A program made the translations under genes and the position numbers. Positions 1 to 7,492 of a stretch of DNA of 64,000 bases are shown here, one piece after another. A model generated the notes under the pieces. The model made no database searches. It saw only the letters and a program-made list of their open reading frames with translations, and was not told the origin of the DNA. This stretch comes from Sphingomonas sanguinis NBRC 13937 (GTDB lineage Bacteria > Pseudomonadota > Alphaproteobacteria > Sphingomonadales > Sphingomonadaceae): contig NZ_BCTY01000008.1 in NCBI RefSeq assembly GCF_001591005.1, positions 1 through 64,000 of the forward strand, given 5' to 3'. How positions within the stretch are numbered: the stretch's first letter is position 1; the number at the start of each line of letters is the position of its first letter.

Positions 1-202
1 GGGGGGGGGGGGCATCGCGAAGCGATGACGGAGGGGGGCTGGCCGCACGGGACGTCCCTGGCGGCCAGCCCCCTCCACCATGCTGCGTATGGTCCCCCCT
101 CCCCTTGCAGGGGAGGAAAAGATGGGTCCCATGGATGACATCCCCGTCATCCCCTTAACCCAAATCACGGAACCGTTCCGCCGCCGTGACGGTTAGGCCG
201 CG
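1..202. other. Intergenic start of window with poly-G run and palindromic repeat
   Basis: No gene is visible here. The first 12 bases are all G, which may be a contig-end artefact. Positions 31-118 carry a GC-rich palindromic repeat of the family seen again near 27.4, 40.6 and 46.8 kb; it includes the CCTCCACCATGCTGCG motif and a CCTCCCCTTGCAGGGGAGG palindrome. Confidence 0.6.
31..118. repeat. Palindromic GC-rich repeat, copy 1 (partial or diverged)
   Basis: This segment has GGCTGGCCGC...GCGGCCAGCC arms followed by CCTCCACCATGCTGCGTATGG and a CCTCCCCTTGCAGGGGAGG palindrome. The same modules are found in three longer copies in this window, so it belongs to a dispersed REP-like family. It lies upstream of the AI-2E family gene. 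Confidence 0.6.
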
Positions 203-223
203 ATGCAGAATGGGGAGGGCCCG

Positions 224-1303
224 ATGACCATCGACCGGCAGAAGATCGAACGAGGAGGATTCATCCTCTTCCTCATACTCATCACCATTGGCCTGATCGC
301 GGTGGTGTCCAGCTTCCTGATCGCCCTGCTCTGGGCCGCGCTGGCGGCGATCCTGTTCCGGTCGCTGTTCCAGTGGCTGCTGACCAAGACCGGCGGGCGG
401 CGCAGCCTCGCGGCCGGGTTGACCATGCTGATCATCACCTTTGCGGTGGTGGTGCCGACCCTGGTGATCGGCAGCATGGTCGTCGACCAGGCCTCGGGCG
501 TCTATCTGAAGATGCGCAGCGGCCAGATCGACTTCGCGCAATATTTCCAGCAGGTCCGCGACGCGCTGCCCCAGCGGTTGCGCCAGGCGATGGACAATTC
601 CGGCATCAGCAGTTTCGAGGGGCTGCAGCAGCGTATCTCGCGCACGTTGAGCAGCAGCGTGAGCCAGATCGCGACGCAGGCGCTGTCGATCGGTCGCAAT
701 GCCTTCGCCTTTGCACTGACCTTCGGCGTCGGGCTCTATGTCGCCTTCTTCCTGATCCGCGATGGCGACCGGCTGGGCCCCAGCTTCGTGCGCGCCCTGC
801 CGCTCGACCGCAATGTCGCGACGCGGCTGGTCGATACCTTCGTCGCAGTGGTGCGCGCGACGATCAAGGGGTCTGTCATCGTCGGGCTGGTGCAGGGCGC
901 GCTGGGGGCGATCACCTTCTGGATCGTCGGGGTGCCTGCCGCGCTTCTCTGGGGCGTGCTGATGGCGATCGCGGCGCTGCTGCCCGCCATCGGTCCGGCG
1001 ATTATCTGGGGCCCGGTCGCCATCTATCTGCTCGCGACCGGCGCGGTATGGCAGGGAGCTGTGGTGGTCGCCTCGGGCGTGCTGGTCATCGGGCTGGCCG
1101 ACAATATCCTGCGCCCCATTCTGGTCGGGCGCGACACCGGTCTGCCCGACTGGATCGTGTTGCTGACCACGCTGGGCGGCATCGAACTGCTGGGACTGAG
1201 CGGCATCGTCGTCGGCCCGGTCGCCGCTGCGCTGTTCCTGGCGGGCTGGCGCATCCTGAGCGAGCAGCGGGGCATCTTCCAGCCCGCCGAGCCGTCGAAT
1301 TGA
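224..1303 (+). CDS. AI-2E family transporter (UPF0118 membrane protein)
   Basis: This is a polytopic inner-membrane protein of about 359 residues in the AI-2E exporter/permease family; members move small molecules or ions, and the substrate here is unknown. The N-terminus has two hydrophobic segments (FILFLILITIGLIAVVSSFL and the following ALLWAALAAILF stretch). The C-terminal half has the family's further helices and the conserved PxxWGPVAIYLLATG and DNILRPILVG-type segments. An ATG at 203 is also in frame, but the ATG at 224 has a GGGGAGGG ribosome binding site just upstream. It seems to be a stand-alone gene. Confidence 0.8.
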   Translation: MTIDRQKIERGGFILFLILITIGLIAVVSSFLIALLWAALAAILFRSLFQWLLTKTGGRRSLAAGLTMLIITFAVVVPTLVIGSMVVDQASGVYLKMRSGQIDFAQYFQQVRDALPQRLRQAMDNSGISSFEGLQQRISRTLSSSVSQIATQALSIGRNAFAFALTFGVGLYVAFFLIRDGDRLGPSFVRALPLDRNVATRLVDTFVAVVRATIKGSVIVGLVQGALGAITFWIVGVPAALLWGVLMAIAALLPAIGPAIIWGPVAIYLLATGAVWQGAVVVASGVLVIGLADNILRPILVGRDTGLPDWIVLLTTLGGIELLGLSGIVVGPVAAALFLAGWRILSEQRGIFQPAEPSN

Positions 1304-1420
1304 CAGCCATCGGGTTTAAATTCGGACAAGGCGGCGCACGAAGTTTGTTTGCAGCGCAATAATCGCTCCCTATGGTCCGCCGCCGGGCGGGGTCGTGCGG
1401 GCCCGTGAAGGGGGATGGGA

Positions 1421-1990
1421 ATGCGAATGCGACCAGGGGTCTGGGTGGCCATCTCCGGCATGGCCTTTACCCTGGCGGGCTGCGGCGATGGCGGGAATGC
1501 GGTCGCGCGCGCGGCGGGGGCCCATGGCGCGACGGTCGAGCTGCCGATCCCCGACGCTTCGCCGTCGATCCGTACCGGCCCGGCCAAGGCCCCCCGGTCC
1601 GATGCGCTGCCCGGCGAGATCGCCGCCAACCCCGGTGCGACCCTTTCGACCATCGGCTTCCCGCAAGGTGGCGCGGGGCTGAGCGATGAGGCCAAGGCGG
1701 CGCTTGATCGGGTTGCGGCCGACCCGGCGGTGAAAAGCGGCCGCCTCGTCCTGCGCGGCCATTCGGACAGCGAAGGCGACGACGCGGCCAATCGCATCAT
1801 GTCGCGCAAACGGGCCGAGGCGGTGCGCGACTATCTAGCGCGCAAAGGGCTCGAGCGCAGCCGGATGAGCGTTATCGCGCTGGGGGAGACCCGCCCCATC
1901 GCCCCCAATGCCAAGCCCGACGGCAGCGACGACAGCGCCGGGCGCGCGCGCAACCGCCGGGTTGAGATCGAGCTCGACCGCGCTCCCTGA
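1421..1990 (+). CDS. OmpA-family peptidoglycan-binding lipoprotein
   Basis: The product is predicted to be an outer-membrane lipoprotein of about 189 residues that anchors the envelope to peptidoglycan. It has a signal peptide ending in the lipobox LAGC, a low-complexity Ala/Pro linker, and a C-terminal OmpA-like domain. That domain shows LRGHSDSEG, RAEAVRDYL and the closing RARNRRVEIEL, which are the usual peptidoglycan-binding signatures. In-frame ATGs lie at 1415, 1421 and 1427; the purine run GAAGGGGG ends at 1414, so 1421 has the best spacing. The GHSDSEGDDAAN segment is typical of OmpA domains with the diaminopimelate-binding Asp/Arg pair, although this was not checked by alignment. Confidence 0.85.
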   Translation: MRMRPGVWVAISGMAFTLAGCGDGGNAVARAAGAHGATVELPIPDASPSIRTGPAKAPRSDALPGEIAANPGATLSTIGFPQGGAGLSDEAKAALDRVAADPAVKSGRLVLRGHSDSEGDDAANRIMSRKRAEAVRDYLARKGLERSRMSVIALGETRPIAPNAKPDGSDDSAGRARNRRVEIELDRAP

Positions 1991-2067
1991 CGTCCGCCGC
2001 CGCGCCGTAGCGGAACCACGATCCGTCTGAACCGCTGGACCCGCAACAAGAGGTGCAGGAGACGGTG

Positions 2068-2532
2068 ATGAACGGTAAACGCTGGGCAGGGGCGATCGCA
2101 GGCGGGCTGGTCGCCGGGCTGGGTATCACGGCGCTGCTGGTGGCGGGCGAGCGGAAGAGCGGTGAGCCCTCTGAACTGGCCCAGCTGGAACGCGCCGCCG
2201 CCGCGAAGATCGGCCGCACGCCGCCCCCCGCCGATCAGCTGCCCGACGCGAGCGAACAGGCGGTCGTCCAGGGCGCTCACCTGTTGCTGTCGGTGCTGGC
2301 AGGCATGGCCTATGCCGCCGCGACCGATGATGAGGCCGCGATCGTGCCGAGCGGCATCGGCTTCGGCCTGGCCTTTTACACACTGGCGCATTGGGTGGCG
2401 GGCCCGGCGCTGGGCCTGAAGCGGCCGGAGTGGGAAAGCGATGGCAAGACGATCGCAATGCACACGCTCAACCACCTGGTTTTCGGCCTGGCGGTGGCGG
2501 GTGGCGCAAAGGCGGCGACGCAGGCGAGCTGA
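2068..2532 (+). CDS. Hypothetical membrane protein, resembling the YagU/DUF1440 family
   Basis: The product is a small protein of about 154 residues with an N-terminal hydrophobic helix (AGGLVAGLGITALLVAG) and two further hydrophobic stretches, around IVPSGIGFGLAFYTLAHWVAG and near the C-terminus (LNHLVFGLAVAGG). This layout resembles the YagU (DUF1440) inner-membrane family, but that match is by eye and uncertain. An upstream GTG at 2053 is possible; the ATG at 2068 is preferred because GCAGGAG lies 7-11 bases before it. No function can be given. Confidence 0.6.
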   Translation: MNGKRWAGAIAGGLVAGLGITALLVAGERKSGEPSELAQLERAAAAKIGRTPPPADQLPDASEQAVVQGAHLLLSVLAGMAYAAATDDEAAIVPSGIGFGLAFYTLAHWVAGPALGLKRPEWESDGKTIAMHTLNHLVFGLAVAGGAKAATQAS

Positions 2533-2571
2533 GCCTCGACCCGTAGGATGGTGACCGGCTATGGTCGGGCC

Positions 2572-2952
2572 ATGGTTCGTCTTCGCCATCATGGCCGCGC
2601 GTCGCTTTGCCTTGCCCTGATCGCGCTGGCGATGCCCGCCGCCGCACAGACGGAACCGGCGGGTGCAGACATCTATATCGGGACGCTGGAGCGGGACGGT
2701 CACGCCATCGTCTTGCGTCGCTGCGATCTGGTGGAGAACCGTTACCTGCTGGAGGACGCGCCCGGCGGTCAGGCGCTGGCCGCGATGCGAAAAGTGAGCT
2801 TGCCCGCTTATGGCGAGGTGGTGGCGCGCTATGTCGAGCGTGATGGCCAGTCGATCCTGCTGGTCGAGAGTATCGAGCGGCTGACGCCGGGCAAGGACTG
2901 TCATCTGGGCCGGGCGCTGGAAGATATCGGGCGCGGCGAGGACGCACGGTAA
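2572..2952 (+). CDS. Secreted hypothetical protein
   Basis: The product is a small exported protein of about 126 residues. It has a basic N-region (MVRLRHHGR), a hydrophobic core (LCLALIALAMP) and a cleavage site at AAAQ, so the mature form is probably periplasmic. The mature part contains two Cys residues (RRCDLVENR and GKDCHLG) that could form a disulfide. An in-frame ATG at 2548 would add eight residues; neither start has a strong ribosome binding site. No family is recognised. Confidence 0.6.
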   Translation: MVRLRHHGRASLCLALIALAMPAAAQTEPAGADIYIGTLERDGHAIVLRRCDLVENRYLLEDAPGGQALAAMRKVSLPAYGEVVARYVERDGQSILLVESIERLTPGKDCHLGRALEDIGRGEDAR

Positions 2953-3011
2953 GCGGACCCGCGTCGCGGCCGCCGATTGCCGACCCGGTCATGGCCGCTT
3001 AAGGCCGCACC

Positions 3012-3353
3012 ATGGCCAAAGGTGATCGACTGGCGCGGCTGGACGCGCTCCGCGAGGACATGGAACGCGACTATCGCGAGGCGCTGATCGCGGCGTTGCG
3101 CACCACGGCGGCGGGCAAATGGGGGCTGTTCGATCATCGCAAGGACCGGGCCGCGCGTGCTGCGGCGGCGCCGGTCGTCGCGCAGCTGACCGAGATGGGC
3201 GAGGAGATCGACGCCGCGCGGGCGCAACTCGGCCTCTCCGCCTTTGCGCTCCATGCCGAATTCCTCGCCGCGCGCGGACCGGTCGGGCCCGAGGCGGTGG
3301 GGGAACCGAAACAGGCGCAGGCCTGGCTCGATCGTCTGGCGGCGGAGGGATAA
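3012..3353 (+). CDS. Conserved hypothetical protein, charged and helical
   Basis: The product is a soluble protein of 113 residues, rich in Ala, Arg, Glu and Asp and probably all-helical. It contains a KWGLFDHRKDRAARA motif in the middle. No signal peptide or membrane segment is visible and no domain is recognised. It runs the same way as the gene ending at 2952, with about 59 bases between them, and is convergent with the threonine aldolase. Confidence 0.6.
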   Translation: MAKGDRLARLDALREDMERDYREALIAALRTTAAGKWGLFDHRKDRAARAAAAPVVAQLTEMGEEIDAARAQLGLSAFALHAEFLAARGPVGPEAVGEPKQAQAWLDRLAAEG

Positions 3354-3388
3354 GTATTTTCTTCCCCCCGCGAGGGGAGGAACGGGCT

Positions 3389-4456
3389 TTACGCCGCCTG
3401 CAACGCCTCCACCGCCACGGCAGCGATGTCGTTGCCCAGCTGCTCGACCCGTGCCGGATCGGCGTCCCAGGCGAACATGAAGCGCGCGCCGCCGCCGATG
3501 AAGGTATAGAAGCGCCAGCCGCGGGCCCGCAGGCCGTCGAGCACCGCCTCCGGTGCGCTGAGGAAGACGGCGTTGGCCTCGACCGGGAACATCGGTGCGA
3601 TACCCGGCAGCCCCGCGACCCGCGCTGCCAGCCGCTGCGCGCAGCCATTGGCGTGCGCCGCATTGGTCAGCCACGCTCCGCTGTCGAGCATCCCGATCCA
3701 CGGCGCGGCCAAGAAGCGCATCTTGGACGCCAGCTGTCCCGCCTGTTTGCAGCGATAGTCGAAATCCTCGGCCAGCACGGGGTCGAAGAACAGGATCGCC
3801 TCGCCGACCGCCATGCCGTTCTTGGTCCCACCGAAGCAGAGGACGTCGACGCCCGCGCGCCAGGTCATGTCGGCGGGCGAGCAGCCTATTGCAGCGCAGG
3901 CATTGGCGAAGCGCGCCCCGTCCATGTGCAGCCGCAGGCCCAACTCGCGACACACCGCCGACAAAGCGTGGATTTCAGGGATCGTATAGACCTGGCCCGT
4001 CTCGGTCGGCTGGGTGATCGTCACCGCGCGCGGCTTGGGGAAGTGGATGTCCGACCGGCCGGTGGCGAGCGCGCGCACCGCCTCGGGCGTCAGCTTGCCG
4101 TCCTCGGTCTGCGCGACGAGCAGCTTCGATCCGTTGGAGAAGAATTCCGGCGCGCCGCACTCGTCGGTTTCGACATGGGCGGAGGCCGAACAGATCACGC
4201 TGTGATAGCTCTGGCAGAGCGCGGCGAGCGCCAGCGAATTGGCCGCCGTGCCGTTGAAGGCGAAGAAGACCTCGCACTTGGTCTGGAACAGAGTGCGGAA
4301 CGCGTCGGCGGCGCGTTCGGTATAGGGGTCCTCGCCATAAGCGGGCACGTAGCCGCGATTGGCCTCGTCCATCGCGGCCCACGCCTCGGGACAGATGCCG
4401 GCATAATTGTCGCTCGCGAACTGCTGGGGGGCAAAGTGTTGAGGGGCCGCGTTCAT
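3389..4456 (-). CDS. Low-specificity L-threonine aldolase (beta-eliminating lyase family)
   Basis: This PLP enzyme of 355 residues cleaves L-threonine or allo-threonine to glycine and acetaldehyde. The FGGTKNGM motif carries the PLP-binding lysine at about residue 212, and LHMDGARF carries the cofactor-contacting Asp at about 179; SDNYAGICPEAW at the N-terminus is also typical of the family. The reading frame stays open for over 800 bases upstream, but the ATG at 4456 is preceded by GAAGGA at good spacing and matches the family start. The long 5' region (4457-4630) contains several strong hairpins in the sense of this gene and is described separately. Confidence 0.88.
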   Translation of the reverse strand: MNAAPQHFAPQQFASDNYAGICPEAWAAMDEANRGYVPAYGEDPYTERAADAFRTLFQTKCEVFFAFNGTAANSLALAALCQSYHSVICSASAHVETDECGAPEFFSNGSKLLVAQTEDGKLTPEAVRALATGRSDIHFPKPRAVTITQPTETGQVYTIPEIHALSAVCRELGLRLHMDGARFANACAAIGCSPADMTWRAGVDVLCFGGTKNGMAVGEAILFFDPVLAEDFDYRCKQAGQLASKMRFLAAPWIGMLDSGAWLTNAAHANGCAQRLAARVAGLPGIAPMFPVEANAVFLSAPEAVLDGLRARGWRFYTFIGGGARFMFAWDADPARVEQLGNDIAAVAVEALQAA

Positions 4457-4699
4457 CACATTTCCTTCGTGCCTGTGGCGCGAGCCGGGTGAGGAAAGTG
4501 GCGGTTCGTCCCGTTGTTGCCGGTTCGGCCACATCCCTCTCCACGCGGAGAGGCACCACCTTGCCGGGGGGCAGGTTGGTGCCGGACGTTGGCCCGACTC
4601 TTGATGCTGGCGGCGCATTAGCGCCCCGTAACGGGATTCGCAAGCGCAGCGGGCGGCAAAGCATTGCGCATCGCCCGCGAAAGGTGGAAGCGTATACCC
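4457..4699 (-). promoter_or_regulatory. Structured intergenic region: candidate cis-regulatory RNA leader of the threonine aldolase
   Basis: Two long hairpins are adjacent. One is a perfect 7-bp stem, CCTCTCC/GGAGAGG, with a 4-base loop at 4536-4553. The other is an imperfect 14-bp stem at 4552-4583 (arms GGCACCACCTTGCC and GGCAGGTTGGTGCC). A third hairpin, GGCGC-ATTA-GCGCC, lies at 4612-4625. On the minus strand these would sit in the 5' leader of the aldolase, about 80-170 bases before its start. The region also holds the promoter of the divergent LacI gene. I could not match the fold to a known riboswitch class. Confidence 0.45.
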
Positions 4700-5767
4700 A
4701 TGAATATCAGGACCTCGCGCCGCGGCAGCAGCGCTCCCACCATCAGCGATGTCGCGCGCGCCGCCGGCGTGTCGCTGATGACCGTGTCGCGCGTCATCAA
4801 CAACGAAGCCAATGTCCGTCCCACCACCCGCGAAAAGGTCGAGGCGGCGATCGCGCAGCTGAACTATGCGCCCAATCCCGCCGCGCGCAGCCTGGCGGGG
4901 GCGGCGCAGATCCGCATCGGCATGCTCTACAGCAACCCCAGCCAGGGCTTCCTGAGCGAATTCCTGCTCGGCACGCTCGACCAGGCATCGCGGCTGGACG
5001 TGCAGATGGTGGTCGAGAAATGCGAGATCGGCGACCATGAGGTCGAGGTGACGCGCCACCTGATCAAGGGCGGGATCGACGGCGTCATCCTGCCGCCGCC
5101 GCTGTGCGAGGCGGAGCCCATCCTGTCGCTGTTGCGCGAGGCGGGGGTGCCGACCGTCGTCGTCGCGACCGGCCAGCCGCCGGCCGAGATGCCCGACACC
5201 GCGATGGCGGTGCAGATCGACGACCGCGCGGCGGCCGAGGAGATGACCCGCCACGTCATGACGCTGGGCCATCGTCGCATCGGCTTTATCTGCGGCAATC
5301 CCAATCTGTCGGCCAGCGCCCGGCGGTATGAGGGGTTTCGCGCCGCGCTGGAGGCGGTGGGCGTGCCGTTCGACGAGGATCTGGTCGCGCCGGGGCTCTA
5401 TACCTATCGCTCAGGCCTCGACGCCGCCGAACGGTTGCTCGACCTGGCCGAGCCGCCGACCGCGATCATCGCGTCGAACGACGACATGGCGGCGGCGACG
5501 GTGGCGGTCGCGCATCGCCGGGGGTTGGACGTGCCGAGCGACCTGACGGTCTGCGGGTTCGACGACACCACCCTGTCGACGACGATCTGGCCCGAGCTGA
5601 CCACCATTCACCAGCCGATCGCCGATATGGCGCGTGCGGCGGTGGAGATGGCCGCGACCGTCATCCGGCAGAAGAAGCTCGACGCCGCCTCGCACCGGAT
5701 GCTCGATTACAGCCTGATCCGGCGCCAGTCGGATGCCGCGCCGCGCCGCCGTCCGCGCGGGATCTGA
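4700..5767 (+). CDS. LacI-family transcriptional regulator
   Basis: The product is a sugar-responsive repressor of about 355 residues. The N-terminus has the LacI helix-turn-helix (TISDVARAAGVSLMTVSRVI) with the hinge region ending in YAPNPAARSLAG. The rest is a periplasmic-binding-protein-like effector domain ending in the SASARRYEGF, ASNDDMAAA and CGFDDTTLS motifs of the family. A TTG at 4664 is in frame, but the ATG at 4700 gives the usual N-terminus. The gene lies upstream of a sugar porter, and a LacI-like operator lies between them, so the porter is its likely target. Confidence 0.9.
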   Translation: MNIRTSRRGSSAPTISDVARAAGVSLMTVSRVINNEANVRPTTREKVEAAIAQLNYAPNPAARSLAGAAQIRIGMLYSNPSQGFLSEFLLGTLDQASRLDVQMVVEKCEIGDHEVEVTRHLIKGGIDGVILPPPLCEAEPILSLLREAGVPTVVVATGQPPAEMPDTAMAVQIDDRAAAEEMTRHVMTLGHRRIGFICGNPNLSASARRYEGFRAALEAVGVPFDEDLVAPGLYTYRSGLDAAERLLDLAEPPTAIIASNDDMAAATVAVAHRRGLDVPSDLTVCGFDDTTLSTTIWPELTTIHQPIADMARAAVEMAATVIRQKKLDAASHRMLDYSLIRRQSDAAPRRRPRGI

Positions 5768-5848
5768 TGCAAAGATCGTGCGGGCAGGTCGATCCGGGAC
5801 GAACCGCATGGCCCGCGCTGCACGGGCGCTTGACGGCGCGATGATTTA

Positions 5849-5862
5849 AGATAGCGTTACCA
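5849..5862. promoter_or_regulatory. LacI-type operator-like palindrome before the sugar porter
   Basis: The minus-strand reading TGGTAACGCTATCT matches the ideal LacI-family palindrome TGGTAGCGCTACCA at 11 of 14 positions, centred on a CpG. It sits about 92 bases before the GTG start of the MFS sugar porter and just after a TTGACG hexamer at 5830-5835, as expected for a repressor site over a promoter. A 9-base direct repeat, CGTACGGAT, follows at 5904-5912 and 5929-5937. Confidence 0.45.
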
Positions 5863-5953
5863 TTTGAGAGCCGTGTGCATCTGCGCCGGTGACACGACAG
5901 AGTCGTACGGATAGGCGAAGACGCGAACCGTACGGATGAGGAGAGGGCCCGAA

Positions 5954-7378
5954 GTGACCGATACGACCAGGGGTGGGGGCGCCGGAAGCGTCAACCACGG
6001 ATTCATCGCCGCGATCGTCGTTGTCGCGACCATCGGCGGTTTCATGTTCGGCTATGACTCCGGGGTCATCAACGGCACCCAGAAGGGGCTGGAGGCCGCG
6101 TTCGACCTCGGTCGCCTCGGCGTCGGCGTCAATGTCGGCGCGATCCTGGTCGGCTCGGCGATCGGTGCGTTCGGTGCGGGGCGCCTGGCCGATGCGATCG
6201 GCCGCCGCAACGTCATGATGCTGGCCGCCGGTCTCTTCCTGGTCAGCGCGCTGCTGGCGGGTGCGGCGAGCAGCTCGGCGATCTTCATCTTCGCGCGCAT
6301 CATCGGCGGCCTGGGCGTCGGCGCGGCGAGCGTCATCTCGCCCGTCTATATCTCCGAAGTCACCCCGGCCTCGATCCGGGGCCGGTTGTCGAGCGTGCAG
6401 CAGGTGATGATCATCACCGGCCTGACCGGCGCGTTCGTCGCCAACTTCGCGCTGGCGCGTTATGCCGGTGGTTCAACCGCCGAGTTCTGGCTGGGCTTCC
6501 CGGCGTGGCGCTGGATGTTCTGGCTCCAGGCGATCCCGGCGGCGATCTATTTCCTCGCGCTGACCATCATCCCGGAAAGCCCGCGCTTCCTGGTCGCAAA
6601 GGGCCGCGATGCCGAGGCGCACACCGTGCTGACCAAGCTGTTCGGCGATGCCGAGGCGACCCGCAAGGTGGCGGAGATTCGCGGTTCGCTGGCCAGCGAC
6701 CAACACAAGCCGAAGCTGTCCGACCTGATCGACAAGACCACCGGCAAGATCCGCCCGATCCTGTGGGCCGGTATCGGCCTGGCGGTGTTCCAGCAGCTCG
6801 TCGGCATCAACGTCGTCTTCTATTATGGCGCGACGCTGTGGGAAGCGGTCGGCTTCTCGGAAGATTACGCGCTCCAGACCAACATCCTGTCGGGCGTGCT
6901 GTCGATCGCGGCCTGCCTGTTCACCATCGCGACCGTCGACAAGATCGGCCGCAAGCCGCTGCTGCTGATCGGTTCGGCGGGCATGGCGGTGACGCTGGCG
7001 ATCGTGGCCTATGCCTTTTCGACCGCCGTCACCGGCGCGAACGGTGCGGTGTCGTTGCCCGGCAATAACGGCGTGATCGCGCTGGTCGCGGCGAACCTGT
7101 ACGTCATCTTCTTCAACGCCAGCTGGGGTCCCGTGATGTGGGTCATGCTGGGCGAGATGTTCCCGAACCAGATTCGCGGATCGGGCCTGGCCGTCTCGGG
7201 CTTTGCCCAGTGGATCGCCAATGCCGCCATCTCGGTCAGCTTCCCAGCACTCGCCGTGTCGCCGGGCCTGAGCGTGACCTATTTCGGCTACGCCTTCTTC
7301 GCGGCGGTGTCGTTCTTCTTCGTCCGCGCCATGGTCAACGAGACGCGTGGCCGCGAGCTGGAAGACATGGCGGGCTGA
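5954..7378 (+). CDS. Sugar porter family MFS transporter
   Basis: This is a 12-helix inner-membrane sugar:proton symporter (SP family, XylE/GalP-like), about 474 residues. Diagnostic motifs are GFMFGYDSGVING in helix 1, GRLADAIGRRN in the 2-3 loop, PESPRFLVAKG after helix 6, QQLVGINVVFYYG in helix 7 and a GRR/GRKPLL-type motif in the second half. An ATG at 5936 is in frame, but GAGGAGAGG lies 8 bases before the GTG at 5954, making that start more likely. It follows the LacI gene and a putative operator. The sugar cannot be told from sequence. Confidence 0.88.
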   Translation: MTDTTRGGGAGSVNHGFIAAIVVVATIGGFMFGYDSGVINGTQKGLEAAFDLGRLGVGVNVGAILVGSAIGAFGAGRLADAIGRRNVMMLAAGLFLVSALLAGAASSSAIFIFARIIGGLGVGAASVISPVYISEVTPASIRGRLSSVQQVMIITGLTGAFVANFALARYAGGSTAEFWLGFPAWRWMFWLQAIPAAIYFLALTIIPESPRFLVAKGRDAEAHTVLTKLFGDAEATRKVAEIRGSLASDQHKPKLSDLIDKTTGKIRPILWAGIGLAVFQQLVGINVVFYYGATLWEAVGFSEDYALQTNILSGVLSIAACLFTIATVDKIGRKPLLLIGSAGMAVTLAIVAYAFSTAVTGANGAVSLPGNNGVIALVAANLYVIFFNASWGPVMWVMLGEMFPNQIRGSGLAVSGFAQWIANAAISVSFPALAVSPGLSVTYFGYAFFAAVSFFFVRAMVNETRGRELEDMAG

Positions 7379-7403
7379 TCGTCCTGATCTTGGAACGCCT
7401 GAC

Positions 7404-7435
7404 AGGCCCGCTTCCCCATGGGAGGCGGGCCTTTT
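7404..7435 (+). terminator. Intrinsic terminator of the sugar porter gene
   Basis: A stem AGGCCCGC (7404-7411) / GCGGGCCT (7425-7432) closes a 13-base loop and is followed by TTT. It starts 25 bases after the porter stop codon. Confidence 0.75.
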
Positions 7436-7457
7436 CATTTCACCTCTATGTCAGCTT

Positions 7458-7490
7458 CCCGCCCTCCGTTCAGGCTGAACGGAGGGCGGG
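7458..7490. terminator. Long perfect inverted repeat at the end of the ROK gene
   Basis: Arms of 16 bases, CCCGCCCTCCGTTCAG and its exact complement, are separated by a single G. The hairpin lies 3 bases beyond the stop codon of the minus-strand ROK gene. There is no clear T-run on either strand, so its role as a terminator is inferred from position. Confidence 0.5.
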
Positions 7491-7492
7491 GC

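Noticed and set aside
3119-4492. A 457-codon plus-strand frame over the threonine aldolase
   Set aside because: It is the antisense of a complete PLP enzyme with intact active-site motifs. Its own product is low-complexity Arg/Gly-rich.
4457-5272. N-terminal extension of the threonine aldolase of about 270 residues
   Set aside because: The frame stays open but runs antisense to the LacI gene and through hairpins. The ATG at 4456 has a good ribosome binding site and gives the family's normal length.
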